The position numbers and the translations under genes were made by a program. Positions 46,319 through 59,300 of a stretch of 64,000 nucleotides of DNA are shown piece after piece. Source of the stretch: Curvibacter cyanobacteriorum (lineage in GTDB: Bacteria > Pseudomonadota > Gammaproteobacteria > Burkholderiales > Burkholderiaceae_C); assembly GCF_028649475.1 (NCBI RefSeq), contig NZ_JAQSIP010000005.1, forward strand, positions 124,001 to 188,000, written 5' to 3'. Below the pieces are notes generated by a model. It searched no databases, had not been told where the DNA came from, and saw only the letters and a list, made by a program, of their open reading frames with translations. Position 1 is the stretch's first letter. The number at the start of each line of letters is the position of its first letter.

Positions 46319-46342
46319 AAAACGCGCCCAAAGGCGCGTTTT
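46319..46342. terminator. Hairpin terminator after gap
   Basis: AAAACGCGCC (46319-46328) pairs perfectly with GGCGCGTTTT (46333-46342) around CAAA. The minus-strand T-run serves gap; it may also separate gap from the livK promoter. Confidence 0.85.
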
Positions 46343-46360
46343 GCGAAGGCCGATGACGGC

Positions 46361-49447
<3,087 letters not shown>

Positions 49448-49503
49448 CGGAAGCAGCTCCGGGTTGGAGGGTCTGGGGAAACCCCTATTTTACGGGCCCC
49501 GCC

Positions 49504-49540
49504 AAGGCCACGCACCAGACCGCGGCGCGCGTGGCCTTTT
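49504..49540 (+). terminator. Terminator-like hairpin upstream of speD
   Basis: AAGGCCACGC (49504-49513) pairs with GCGTGGCCTT (49529-49538), followed by TTTT ending at 49540. It lies in the divergent tkt/speD promoter gap, about 55 bp before speD, and could be an attenuator or an insulator. Confidence 0.55.
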
Positions 49541-49594
49541 GCCCCCCTCTGGTGACGATCGAGACCCTTGACTTGCACTAAAGTGGAGACCCTT

Positions 49595-50023
49595 ATGCAT
49601 GGCCTGCACCTCACCGCCGATTTGCACCACTGCCGCTGCGACGCGCAGTGGCTGTTGGACGCGAACGCGCTCGGCCAGGCCTGCCTGGCGGCCGTGGCCG
49701 ACAGCGGCCTGCACAGCGTGGGGCACTTGTTCCACCCCTTCCCGCCCAGCCCGCAAGGCCCGGGCGGCGTGACCGCCACGGTGCTGCTCGCCGAGTCGCA
49801 CCTGTGCGTGCACACCTGGCCCGAACTCGGCGCGGTGACGCTGGACGTCTACGTCTGCAACTTCAGCGCCGACCACAGCGAACGCGCCCGTGCCCTGCAA
49901 CAGCGCCTGCTGGCCCTGTTCCAGGCGGACACCCAGCAGCTGCACGAATGGCAGCGCGGCGCCGCCCCCGTGACCCGGCCCACCGGCCTGCCCAGCCCCC
50001 TTTCCCGCCCCGTGCCCGCATGA
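49595..50023 (+). CDS. S-adenosylmethionine decarboxylase family protein
   Basis: A 142-residue pyruvoyl enzyme precursor, start ATG 49595 after GTGGAG. The self-processing site is visible as AESHLCVHTWPE, whose Ser becomes the pyruvoyl group, and TLDVYVCNF holds the catalytic cysteine. It is the short SpeH/SpeD2 type. No spermidine synthase gene is nearby; SpeD-like proteins without SpeE can be ornithine or arginine decarboxylases. The stop overlaps the start of the nucleotidyltransferase gene. Confidence 0.85.
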   Translation: MHGLHLTADLHHCRCDAQWLLDANALGQACLAAVADSGLHSVGHLFHPFPPSPQGPGGVTATVLLAESHLCVHTWPELGAVTLDVYVCNFSADHSERARALQQRLLALFQADTQQLHEWQRGAAPVTRPTGLPSPLSRPVPA

Positions 50024-50841
50024 GCGATCCGACCTCACCATCAACGGCCCCCATCCCCGCCTTGCTGTTGGCCGCAGGCCGCGGCGAACGCATGCGCCCG
50101 TTGACCGACCACACCCCCAAGCCCCTGCTGCAGGTGCAAGGCCAGCCCCTGCTGCAATGGCACCTGCAGGCCCTGGCCCAGGCGGGCTGCTCGCAGGCGG
50201 TGATCAACACCGCCTGGCTTGGTGAGCAGATCCAGCGGCACTTCGGCCACCAGTTCGCCTCGCCGCACGGCCCGGTGGCACTGCGCTATTCGGACGAGGC
50301 GGCGGACTTCGGTCGCGCCCTGGAAACCGCCGGGGGCATGGCCCGCGCGCTGCCTCAGCTGGGGCCGGTGTTCTGGCTCGCGGCGGGCGATGTGTTTGCG
50401 CCCGACTTTGTGTTTTCGCCTGCCGCGGTGGCGCGGTTCCAGGCCAGCCAGGCCCTGGCCCACCTGTGGCTGGTGCCGAACCCGGCCCACCACCCACACG
50501 GCGACTTTGGCTTGAGCGAGCAGGGCCTGGCCCTGAACCTGCCCCCCGACGCGCCGGGGCCGCGCTACACCTACAGCACCATCGGCCTGTTCCGCGCCGA
50601 GCTGCTGGCCGCGCCCTGGACCGAGCTGACCGCCGGCAACCCCAGTGGGGCGGTGGCCCCCCTGGCGCCCCTGCTGCGCCGCGCGATGGACCAGGGCCGG
50701 GTCAGCGCCAGCCTCTACACCGGCCGCTGGACCGATGTGGGCACGCCCGAACGGCTGGCCGAACTGAACCGCCCCACTGACAGCGGAACCTCCGCTGCGC
50801 CGACCGATCTACCGACGCCTCCCCACCAGGCTGCACCATGA
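50020..50841 (+). CDS. MurU-like sugar-phosphate nucleotidyltransferase
   Basis: A 273-residue protein with the nucleotide-binding signature LLLAAGRGERMRPLTD followed by KPLLQV, and GRWTDVGTPERL at the end. These are typical of the RmlA/MurU superfamily. MurU makes UDP-MurNAc in peptidoglycan recycling, and this short form fits, but no amgK partner gene is adjacent. It overlaps both speD-like and pepP genes by four bases. Confidence 0.88.
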   Translation: MSDPTSPSTAPIPALLLAAGRGERMRPLTDHTPKPLLQVQGQPLLQWHLQALAQAGCSQAVINTAWLGEQIQRHFGHQFASPHGPVALRYSDEAADFGRALETAGGMARALPQLGPVFWLAAGDVFAPDFVFSPAAVARFQASQALAHLWLVPNPAHHPHGDFGLSEQGLALNLPPDAPGPRYTYSTIGLFRAELLAAPWTELTAGNPSGAVAPLAPLLRRAMDQGRVSASLYTGRWTDVGTPERLAELNRPTDSGTSAAPTDLPTPPHQAAP

Positions 50842-52244
50842 CCTCCACTGCCCAACTCCCCCTTCCCGCCTCGGTCTATGCCGAGCGCCGCGCCCGCGTG
50901 GCGCGCGCCATCGGCGCCAGCGGCATCGCCATCGTGCCCACGGCACCGGAGCGCCAGCGCAACCGCGACAGCGACTTCCTGTACCGCCACGACAGTTACT
51001 TTTTCTACCTGACCGGCTTCAGCGAACCCAACGCCTGGCTGGTCATCACGGGCGACGGCCACAGCACGCTGTGGTGCCAACCCAAGGACCTGGAGCGCGA
51101 GATCTGGGACGGCTACCGCCTGGGCCCCGACGCCGCGCCCGACGCCCTGGGCGTGGACGCCGCCTGGTCGGTGGCCGAACTCGACACCCGCCTGCCGCGC
51201 CTGCTGGAAAACCGCGACGTGGTGCACTACCCGTTTGCCACCCACAAGGGCCTCGAGACCCGTGTCGACGGCTGGCTCAGCCAGGTGCGCGCCCGCGTGC
51301 GCTTCGGGGCCCTGTGCCCGGCGGTGCAGCGCGATCTGTGCGACGTGCTCGACGAGATGCGCCTCATCAAGGACGCCCATGAACTCGACACCATGCGCCG
51401 TGCGGCGCGCATCAGTGCCCGCGCCCATGTGCGCGCCATGCAACTGAGCGCGCGCAAGCTGCGCGCCGGTGAGGACGTGCGCGAATACCACCTCGACGCC
51501 GAGTTGCTGCACGAGTTCCGCCTGGGTGGGTCGCAGTACCCGGCCTACAGCTCGATCGTGGCCGCCGGGGCCAACGCCTGCGTGCTGCACTACCGCGCCG
51601 ACGCGGCCCCGGTGCGCGACGGCGAACTGGTGCTGATCGACGCCGGTTGCGAGCTCGACGGCTACGCCAGCGACATCACCCGCACCTTCCCGGCCAACGG
51701 CCGCTTCAGCGGCCCGCAACGCGCGCTGTACGACCTGGTGCTGGCCTCGCAAGACGCCTCGGTCGCGGCCACCCGCGCCGGTGCACGCTTCAACGACCCG
51801 CACGAGGCCACCGTGGCGGTGCTGTCGCAGGGCCTGCTCGACCTGGGCCTGCTGAACCGCAACACGGTGGGCACCGTGGACGACGTGATCGCCAACCGCA
51901 GCTATTTCCCGTTCTACATGCACCGCACCAGCCACTGGCTGGGCATGGACGTGCACGACTGCGGCAGCTATGTGGAGCCCGACGAGGTGGGCCAGTCCAG
52001 CCTGCGCCGCGACCCGCTGTCGGGCGAGACCATCACCAACCGCCCCAGCCGCATCCTGCGCCCGGGGATGGTGCTGACGCTCGAACCCGGCCTGTACGTG
52101 CGCCCGGCGCCCGGCGTGCCCGAGGCCTTCCACCACATCGGCATCCGCATCGAAGACGATGCGGTGGTGACCGAACAAGGCTGTGAGCTGATCACCCGCG
52201 ACGTGCCTGTGAAGGCCGATGAAATCGAAGCCCTGATGCGCTGA
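50838..52244 (+). CDS. pepP: Xaa-Pro aminopeptidase
   Basis: A 468-residue M24B peptidase that removes N-terminal residues before proline. An N-terminal creatinase-like domain (about 1-170) precedes the pita-bread catalytic domain. Metal ligands are visible in LIDAGCELDGYASDITRTF, HWLGMDVHD, LEPGLYV and RIEDDAVVTEQG. The start overlaps the upstream stop, and the next gene begins seven bases after its stop. Confidence 0.95.
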   Translation: MTSTAQLPLPASVYAERRARVARAIGASGIAIVPTAPERQRNRDSDFLYRHDSYFFYLTGFSEPNAWLVITGDGHSTLWCQPKDLEREIWDGYRLGPDAAPDALGVDAAWSVAELDTRLPRLLENRDVVHYPFATHKGLETRVDGWLSQVRARVRFGALCPAVQRDLCDVLDEMRLIKDAHELDTMRRAARISARAHVRAMQLSARKLRAGEDVREYHLDAELLHEFRLGGSQYPAYSSIVAAGANACVLHYRADAAPVRDGELVLIDAGCELDGYASDITRTFPANGRFSGPQRALYDLVLASQDASVAATRAGARFNDPHEATVAVLSQGLLDLGLLNRNTVGTVDDVIANRSYFPFYMHRTSHWLGMDVHDCGSYVEPDEVGQSSLRRDPLSGETITNRPSRILRPGMVLTLEPGLYVRPAPGVPEAFHHIGIRIEDDAVVTEQGCELITRDVPVKADEIEALMR

Positions 52245-52251
52245 GCCCACG

Positions 52252-55200
52252 TTGTCGACGGACCCACGCCCCCCTTCCGCCAGCCCCCAGCCCGACGCCG
52301 GTCGCCGCCCGCAGCGGTTGCTGGCCAGCGAGCAAAACGTCCCGCGCCTGCACCTGATCGGCACGCTGCTGATCGTGCTCGGCCTGACCTTGGCGCTGAC
52401 CGGCTTTTTCTCATGGCAGAACCTGTCGGAGCAAAGCGCCTCGCTGCACCGGGTGGAGGCGGTGATCGAACGCCAGCAGCACGCGCGGCTGAACGCCGAG
52501 ATGGAGTCCGCGCTCAGCTACCTGACCTTCGTGCGCTCGCGCACCGAGCAGGTGCTGCGCCAGAGCCTGACCACCCAGGTGGACGGCGCCATGCAGGTGG
52601 TCGAGGCCATCTACCAGCATGAATCGCCACGCCGCCCCGCGGCCGAGGTCAAGCGCCTGATCATCGAGGCGTTGCGTCAGGTGCGCTTTTACGAGGGGCG
52701 TGGCTACTACTTCATCGACGACATGGACGGCCGCTTTGTGCTGCTGCCCACGGCGCCGCACCTCGAAGGCAAGCTGCTGCCCGACAACCGCGACGACACC
52801 GGCCACCGGATCATGCAAGGCCTGATCGAGGCCGCCCGCCAGCCGCGCGGCCAGGGCTTCTCACACTACCGCTGGTACCTGCCGGACCAACCCCAGCAGA
52901 TGGCCGACAAGCTGGCCTATGTGCGCCACTTCGCGCCCTACGGCTGGTTGATCGGCGCCGGCGACTACACCTACAAATGGGAAGAGTTGCAGCAACGCGA
53001 AGCGCTGGACCACCTGCGCTCGCTGCGCTTTGGCAGCAGTGGCTACTTCGGCCTGCTGGACAGCTCGGGCCGCTCCCTGCTGTCGCCGGCCAACGCCTCG
53101 CTCGAAGGCAAGCACTATTCGGAGCTGCCCCCCACCGAGCGCCAGGCGCTGGCCAAGATGCACCAGGTGGCGCAGAACGGCGGCGGTTTTCTGCGCTACG
53201 AATGGCCCCACCCCAAGACCGGTCAGATCGCCCACAAGACCGCCCTGATCAAGACCATCCAGCCCTGGGGCTGGGTGGTGGCCGCCACCGTGTTCGATGA
53301 CGAACTGCACGAAGCCCTGGCGCAAGAGCGGCAAAGCTACGAACAGGGCAGCACCCAGCGCCACATGACGCAGTTGCTGGCCGTGCTGGCCGCGCTGCTG
53401 GTGGCCCTGGGAGGCTCGCTGCTGTTTTCGCGCTGGTCGCGGCGCCTGTTCCGCGCCTACCACCTGCAAAACGAGCGCCACATCGCGGCACTGCGCCAGC
53501 AAGCCGCCGAGCTGCGCACCCTGACCCGGGCCATGGACCAGAGCCCGGTGTCCATCCTGATCACCGACACCGAACGCCGCCTGCGCTACGTGAACCCGGA
53601 GTTTGAACGCCTCAGCGGCTACAGCGCCAGCGAGGTGCTGGGTCAGACCCCTGACTTCCTGCGCCTGAGCCACCGCGCCGACGGGCAGTACGAGGCGCTG
53701 TGGCAGGCGCTCAACGCGGGCCAAAGCTGGCAGGGGGAATTGCCCACGCGCTGCAAGGACGGCCGCACCCAGTGGCACAGCGTGCAGGTCTCGCCGATCT
53801 TTGACGACCAGGGCCAGACCGTGCATTTCCTGGGCATCCTCGAGGACATCACCGAGCGCCGCGAGATGGACGCCGAGCTGCGCATCGCCGCCACCGCCTT
53901 CGAGAGCCAGGAGGGCATGATGGTGTCCGACAGCCGTGGCGTGATCCTCAAGGTCAACCAGGCCTTCTGCGACATCACCGGCTACAGCTCCGACGAAGCC
54001 GTGGGCCAGACCCCCAAGCTGCTCAAGTCGGGGCGCCACGACGACGCCTTCTACGCCAAGCTGTGGAGCGCGGTGATCACCGAAGGCCAATGGCGCGGCG
54101 AGATCTGGAACCGCCGCAAGAACGGCGAGATCTTCCCCGAGTGGCTGACCATCACCGCCGTCAAGAGCCAGGACGGCGCCGTCACCCACTACGTCAGCAC
54201 CCTGACCGACATCACGCAGCGCAAGGCGGCCGAAAACGAGATCCGCCACCTGGCCTTCTTCGACCCGCTGACCGGCCTGCCCAACCGCCGCCTGCTGCTG
54301 GACCGCCTGCGCCAGGCGCTGGCCTCCAGCCAGCGGCGCCAGCGCAACGGTGCGCTGATCTTCATCGACCTGGACAACTTCAAGACCCTCAACGACACCC
54401 TGGGGCATGACAAAGGCGACCTGCTGCTGCAGCAAGTGGCGCAGCGCCTCAAGGCCGGGGTGCGCGAGACCGACACCGTGTCACGCCTCGGCGGGGACGA
54501 GTTCGTGGTGATGCTCGAAGGCCTGGACGCCGGCAACGCCGAGGCCGCCCACCAGGCCGAGAGCGTGGGCGAAACCCTGCGCGAGGCGCTGAACCAGCCC
54601 TACGACTTGAATGGCAACGAGTACCACTGCTCGCCGAGCATGGGCATCACGCTGTTCGACCGCCAGTCCCACCTCGACGAGATGCTGCAACGCGCCGACC
54701 TGGCCATGTACCAGGCCAAGGCCGCCGGGCGCAACACGCTGCGTTTCTTTGACCCGACCATGCAGGCGCTGGTGGCCGAGCGTGCCGCGCTCGAGGCCGA
54801 CCTGCGCGTGGCCATCCGCGACGGGCAGCTGCTGCTGTATTACCAGGCCCAGGTCAGTGCCGCGGGCCAGGTGGTGGGCGCCGAGGCGCTGGTGCGCTGG
54901 CGCCACCCGCAACGCGGCCTGGTGTCGCCGGCCGACTTCATCCCGCTGGCCGAGGACACCGGCCTGATCCTGCCGCTGGGCCTGTGGGTGCTGGCCGAGG
55001 GCTGCCGACAGCTGGCGCAGTGGGCCCACGAGCCCGAACGCGCCCACCTGACACTGGCCATCAACGTCAGCGCACGCCAGTACCGCCAGCCCGACTTTGT
55101 CGAGCAGGTGCTGGCCACGCTGGCCGCCACCGGCGCGCCCGCGGGTCGGCTCAAGCTGGAGCTGACCGAGAGCCTGCTGCTGCACGATGTCGAGGACATC

Positions 55201-55542
55201 ATCACCAAGATGACCGCGCTGCAAAAGCACGGCGTGGGCTTCTCGCTGGACGACTTCGGCACCGGCTATTCGAGCCTCAGCTACCTCAAGCGCCTGCCGC
55301 TGGACCAGCTCAAGATCGACCAGTCCTTTGTGCGTGACCTGCTGGTGGACAGCAACGACGCCACCATCGCGCGCACCATCGTGGCCCTGGGCAAGAACCT
55401 GGGCCTGTCGGTGATCGCCGAGGGCGTCGAGACCGCCGCCCAGCGCGACTGCCTGGCCAGCTACGGCTGCGACGCCTACCAGGGCTATTTGTACGGCCGC
55501 CCCGGTCCGGCCAGCGAACTGCCCACCCACGCCGAGGTCTGA
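52252..55542 (+). CDS. Membrane Cache-PAS-PAS-GGDEF-EAL c-di-GMP enzyme
   Basis: A 1096-residue inner-membrane sensor using a TTG start seven bases after pepP. A helix at about 36-55 and another at about 374-394 enclose a double Cache domain (GRGYYFIDDMDG and SGYFGLLDSSG). Two PAS domains (about 420-545 and 550-660) lead to GGDEF (motif at 747-751, with RETD inhibitory site) and EAL (EALVRW at 878). ELTES, DDFGTGYSSLSYL, KIDQSF and EGVET are intact, so both cyclase and phosphodiesterase activities look possible. Confidence 0.93.
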   Translation: MSTDPRPPSASPQPDAGRRPQRLLASEQNVPRLHLIGTLLIVLGLTLALTGFFSWQNLSEQSASLHRVEAVIERQQHARLNAEMESALSYLTFVRSRTEQVLRQSLTTQVDGAMQVVEAIYQHESPRRPAAEVKRLIIEALRQVRFYEGRGYYFIDDMDGRFVLLPTAPHLEGKLLPDNRDDTGHRIMQGLIEAARQPRGQGFSHYRWYLPDQPQQMADKLAYVRHFAPYGWLIGAGDYTYKWEELQQREALDHLRSLRFGSSGYFGLLDSSGRSLLSPANASLEGKHYSELPPTERQALAKMHQVAQNGGGFLRYEWPHPKTGQIAHKTALIKTIQPWGWVVAATVFDDELHEALAQERQSYEQGSTQRHMTQLLAVLAALLVALGGSLLFSRWSRRLFRAYHLQNERHIAALRQQAAELRTLTRAMDQSPVSILITDTERRLRYVNPEFERLSGYSASEVLGQTPDFLRLSHRADGQYEALWQALNAGQSWQGELPTRCKDGRTQWHSVQVSPIFDDQGQTVHFLGILEDITERREMDAELRIAATAFESQEGMMVSDSRGVILKVNQAFCDITGYSSDEAVGQTPKLLKSGRHDDAFYAKLWSAVITEGQWRGEIWNRRKNGEIFPEWLTITAVKSQDGAVTHYVSTLTDITQRKAAENEIRHLAFFDPLTGLPNRRLLLDRLRQALASSQRRQRNGALIFIDLDNFKTLNDTLGHDKGDLLLQQVAQRLKAGVRETDTVSRLGGDEFVVMLEGLDAGNAEAAHQAESVGETLREALNQPYDLNGNEYHCSPSMGITLFDRQSHLDEMLQRADLAMYQAKAAGRNTLRFFDPTMQALVAERAALEADLRVAIRDGQLLLYYQAQVSAAGQVVGAEALVRWRHPQRGLVSPADFIPLAEDTGLILPLGLWVLAEGCRQLAQWAHEPERAHLTLAINVSARQYRQPDFVEQVLATLAATGAPAGRLKLELTESLLLHDVEDIITKMTALQKHGVGFSLDDFGTGYSSLSYLKRLPLDQLKIDQSFVRDLLVDSNDATIARTIVALGKNLGLSVIAEGVETAAQRDCLASYGCDAYQGYLYGRPGPASELPTHAEV

Positions 55543-55566
55543 GCCTCGGGCGGGGCGGGCGGCGGC

Positions 55567-56130
55567 TCAGTGGCCGGCAAAGTCCACCAGGGTGAACAGC
55601 GGCAGGCCGCTGTCGCGCAGGCGCTGCGAGCCCCCAAGCTCGGGCAGGTCCACGATGGCGGCGCCCTCGGTGACCACCGCACCCAACTTCTCCAGCAGGC
55701 GGCGGCCCGCCATCATGGTGCCGCCGGTGGCGATCAGGTCGTCGATCAGCAGCACCCGGTCACCCGGCTTCACGGCGTCGGTGTGCAGCTCGACGGTGGC
55801 GCTGCCGTATTCGAGCTCGTAGGTCTCCTCGACCGTGGTGAACGGCAGCTTGCCCTTTTTGCGGATCGGCACAAAGCCCACATTGAGCTCATAGGCCACC
55901 ACCGCGCCGAGGATGAAACCACGCGCGTCCAGCCCGGCCACCACATCGGGGCGCAGCGCGCGGTCCATGTAGCGGTGGACAAAGGCGTCAATCAACACGC
56001 GGAACACCTTGGGGTCCTGCAGCAGGGGCGTGATGTCGCGGAACTGCACCCCCGGGGCGGGCCAGTCCGGCACGGTGCGGATGTGCTCTTTGAGGTAGTG
56101 GTTGACGGAAAAAGACGTGGCAGTGCTCAT
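55567..56130 (-). CDS. apt: Adenine phosphoribosyltransferase
   Basis: A 187-residue purine salvage enzyme from ATG 56130. It forms AMP from adenine and PRPP. The PRPP-binding motif [15 protein letters not shown] and the start [11 protein letters not shown] are diagnostic; [11 protein letters not shown] is also conserved. It lies convergent with one GGDEF-EAL gene and divergent from another. The 219-bp gap to 56350 carries both promoters (CATAAT at 56303-56308 faces right). Confidence 0.96.
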   Translation of the reverse strand: MSTATSFSVNHYLKEHIRTVPDWPAPGVQFRDITPLLQDPKVFRVLIDAFVHRYMDRALRPDVVAGLDARGFILGAVVAYELNVGFVPIRKKGKLPFTTVEETYELEYGSATVELHTDAVKPGDRVLLIDDLIATGGTMMAGRRLLEKLGAVVTEGAAIVDLPELGGSQRLRDSGLPLFTLVDFAGH

Positions 56131-56349
56131 GGGATCCAGAAGGCAAAAAAGAAAAGACCGCCAAGCGGCGGACAGACCGGCCATTTTCCCACCCCGCCCG
56201 CAGGACATGCCCCTGTCGGCCGCAGGGATGCCTCGTTCAACAGGCGCGGCGCGGGGCCGCATCAGTGCTTGCAGGTGTTGATTTGTGTTACCAGTTCATG
56301 CACATAATCCCCCATCACCCCTGCCCCGACGGGGCCGAAGTTGTCGCCC

Positions 56350-59300
56350 ATGGCCATCGCCCTGCTCTTGATCGAATGCGATAGCGCCCATCAAGAGGCG
56401 CTGCGCGAGCTGCTGACCCGCCAATACCCGGGCTGGCACCTGGCGCTGGCCACCTCGGTGGCGCAAGCACGCTCGATGCTGCAGCTCAAGGCGCCCGATG
56501 TCGCGGTGGTGGCCAGCCAGTTGCCCGACGGCAGCGCGTTTGACCTGCTGGACGCCCTGGGTGAGCTGCCCGCGGTGATCATGGTGGACCCGGGCGAGGA
56601 GGCTGCCGCCGCGCGCGGCCTGCGCGAAGGCTTTGCCGACTACCTGATCAAGGACCCGCGCCACGGTTACCTGCACACCCTGCCCGGCCAGGTGCTGGCC
56701 GCGGTCGACAAAATGCGGCTGGAGCGGGCGCTCCAGGAGAGCGCCGCGCTGTCCGAACTGGCCCTGGAAGGCGCAGGCCTGGGCTTTTGGCAACGCAACC
56801 TGCTGACCGGCGAGGCTTCTTTGAGCCAGCGCTGGCTCGAGCTGCTGGACCTGCCCGCCGTGCCAACCGCGCGCGACTGGCAGCACGCCGTGCACCCGCA
56901 GGACTGGAGCCGCGTGCAGTCGCTGCTGCAGCACTACCTCAGCGGCGACCGCCCGGTGTACGAAGCCGAATACCGGTTGCGCCACCGCGATGGCCACTGG
57001 CTGTGGGTGGCGAGCCGGGGGCGGGTGGTCGAATGGACCCTCGATGGCCAGCCGCGCCTCTTGTGCGGCACCTACATGGACGTCAGCGCGCGCCGCCACG
57101 CCGACGAGGCCCTGGCGCGCCAGCACCGCCTGCTGCAGGCGCTCTCCCAGGCCCAAAGCACCTTCATCGCCAACCTCGAACCGCACGCGGCGTTTGACGG
57201 TCTGCTGCAATTCCTGATCGACTTCACGGGGGCCGACGCGGGCTGCCTTGGCGAGGCGGTGCGCTCGGTGGACGACACCGCCCTGTGCCTGATCCACGCC
57301 AGCACCGAACCCCTGGACGAGGCCATGCAGCAGCAACTGCAGCAGGCCGTGCAAACCGGTCAGGTGCAACGCCGCGACGAGGCCGGCGACGGCGAACTGC
57401 CCGCCGAATGCCGCCAGGCGATCCCCATCACCCACGCGGGCCGGGTGGTGGCCTGCCTGGGGCTGAGCCTGCCGACCACCGCCCGCGCGCTCGACCTGGC
57501 AGAACTCGAACCCCTGCTGAACACCGCCAGCCAGCTCGTCATGGCCTGGCGCGCCCGCCTGGAGCGCCGCCAGGCCCAGGACCAGCTGCGCGAAGCGACC
57601 GAGCAACTGGCCCAGAAAACCCAGGCCCTGGAACTGACGCTGGACAGCATCAGCCAGGGCATCTCGAGCGTCGACGCCGAGGGTGTGATCCAGATCTACA
57701 ACCGCCGCTACCTCGAGGTGCTGGACCTGCCCGAATCGCTGCTGGCCCGCCGCCCCAAGGCCCACGAGGTGGTGCGCTTCCAGACCGATCGCGGTGACTT
57801 TGGGCACGATTTTGAGTACATCGTCCCCGAGGCCCGTGCCTACGTGGCCGGCGAGTACGCGCAGAGTGGCCCGCAGATGCCCGAGATCTACCTGCGCCGC
57901 ACTCCGACCGGCCGGGTCATCGAAGTCCACACCCTGCACCAGCCCGGCGGCGGTCGGGTGCGCACCTTCAGCGACGTGACCCGCTACTTCGAGGCCCAGG
58001 AGGCGCTGCGCCAGAGCGAGGAGCGCTGGCGCAACCTGAGCCAGCTGTCCTCGGACTGGTACTGGGAGCAGGACGAGAACTTCCGCTTCGTGCGCCTGGA
58101 CGGCCACAACTTCGAGCGCACCGGCCTCGCCGACGAGCAAAGCACCCTGGGTCGGACCCGCTGGGAGATCGACGCCCCCAACGTCACCGAGGCCCAATGG
58201 GCCGAACACCGGCGCGCGCTCGAGGCGCATGAGCCGTTCCATGACTTCGAGATGCAGCGGACCACCACCACCGATGGCCGCGTGCGCTGGGTGTCGATCA
58301 GCGGCGCCCCGATGTTCGACGCCGAAGGCCGCTTCACAGGCTACCGAGGCGTGGGCCGCGACATCACCGAGAAGAAGAAGGCCGAAGCCATCATCGAACG
58401 CCTGGCCTTCTACGACGAGCTGACCAGCCTGCCCAACCGGCGCCTGCTGCTGGTGCGACTGACCGCGACCATCCAGGCCTGCGCCCGTGGGCCGCACCAG
58501 GGTGCGCTGCTGTTTCTGGACCTGGACAACTTCAAAGACCTCAACGACACCCTGGGGCACGACCGGGGCGACCAGCTGCTGACCCAGGTGGCGACCCGGC
58601 TGGTGGCCTGCGTGCGGCCCGACGACACGGTGGCGCGCCTCGGCGGCGATGAGTTTGTGGTGATCCTGGGCCAGCTGGGCGCCAGCCACGCGGAAGCCGC
58701 CACCAGCGCCGAAACGGTGGCGCAAAAGATCCTCAGCGCACTGAACCAGCCCTACCCGATTGGGGACAGCCTGCACCACAGCACGCCGAGCATTGGCATT
58801 GCCTTGTTCAGCAGCGCACAGACCAGCGCCGAGGAACTGCTCAAGCGCGGCGACCTCGCCATGTACCAGGCCAAGGCCGCCGGGCGCAACACCCTGTGCT
58901 TCTTCGACCCGGGCATGCAGGAGGCGGTGAGCGCGCGCTCGGCCATGGAGGCCGACATGCGCCAGGCCCTGCAGCACGGCCAGTTCCGGCTGCTCTACCA
59001 GCCGGTGGTCAACGGTCAGGGCCGCATGCTGGGGGTGGAGGCGCTGGTGCGCTGGAACCACCCGCAGCGCGGCAACATCTCGCCGGCCGAGTTCATCCCG
59101 CTGGCCGAGAAAACCGGCCTGATCCTGCCGCTCGGCCGCTGGGTGCTGCAGACCGCCTGCCGCCAGCTGGTGAGCTGGGCCAGCGACCCACTGATGGCCC
59201 ACCTGACGGTGGCCGTCAACGTGAGCGCACGCGAGTTCCGCGACCCGGGTTTTGTCGAGGCCGTGTTGGCGGTGCTCGAGGCCACAGGTGCCCGGCCGAC

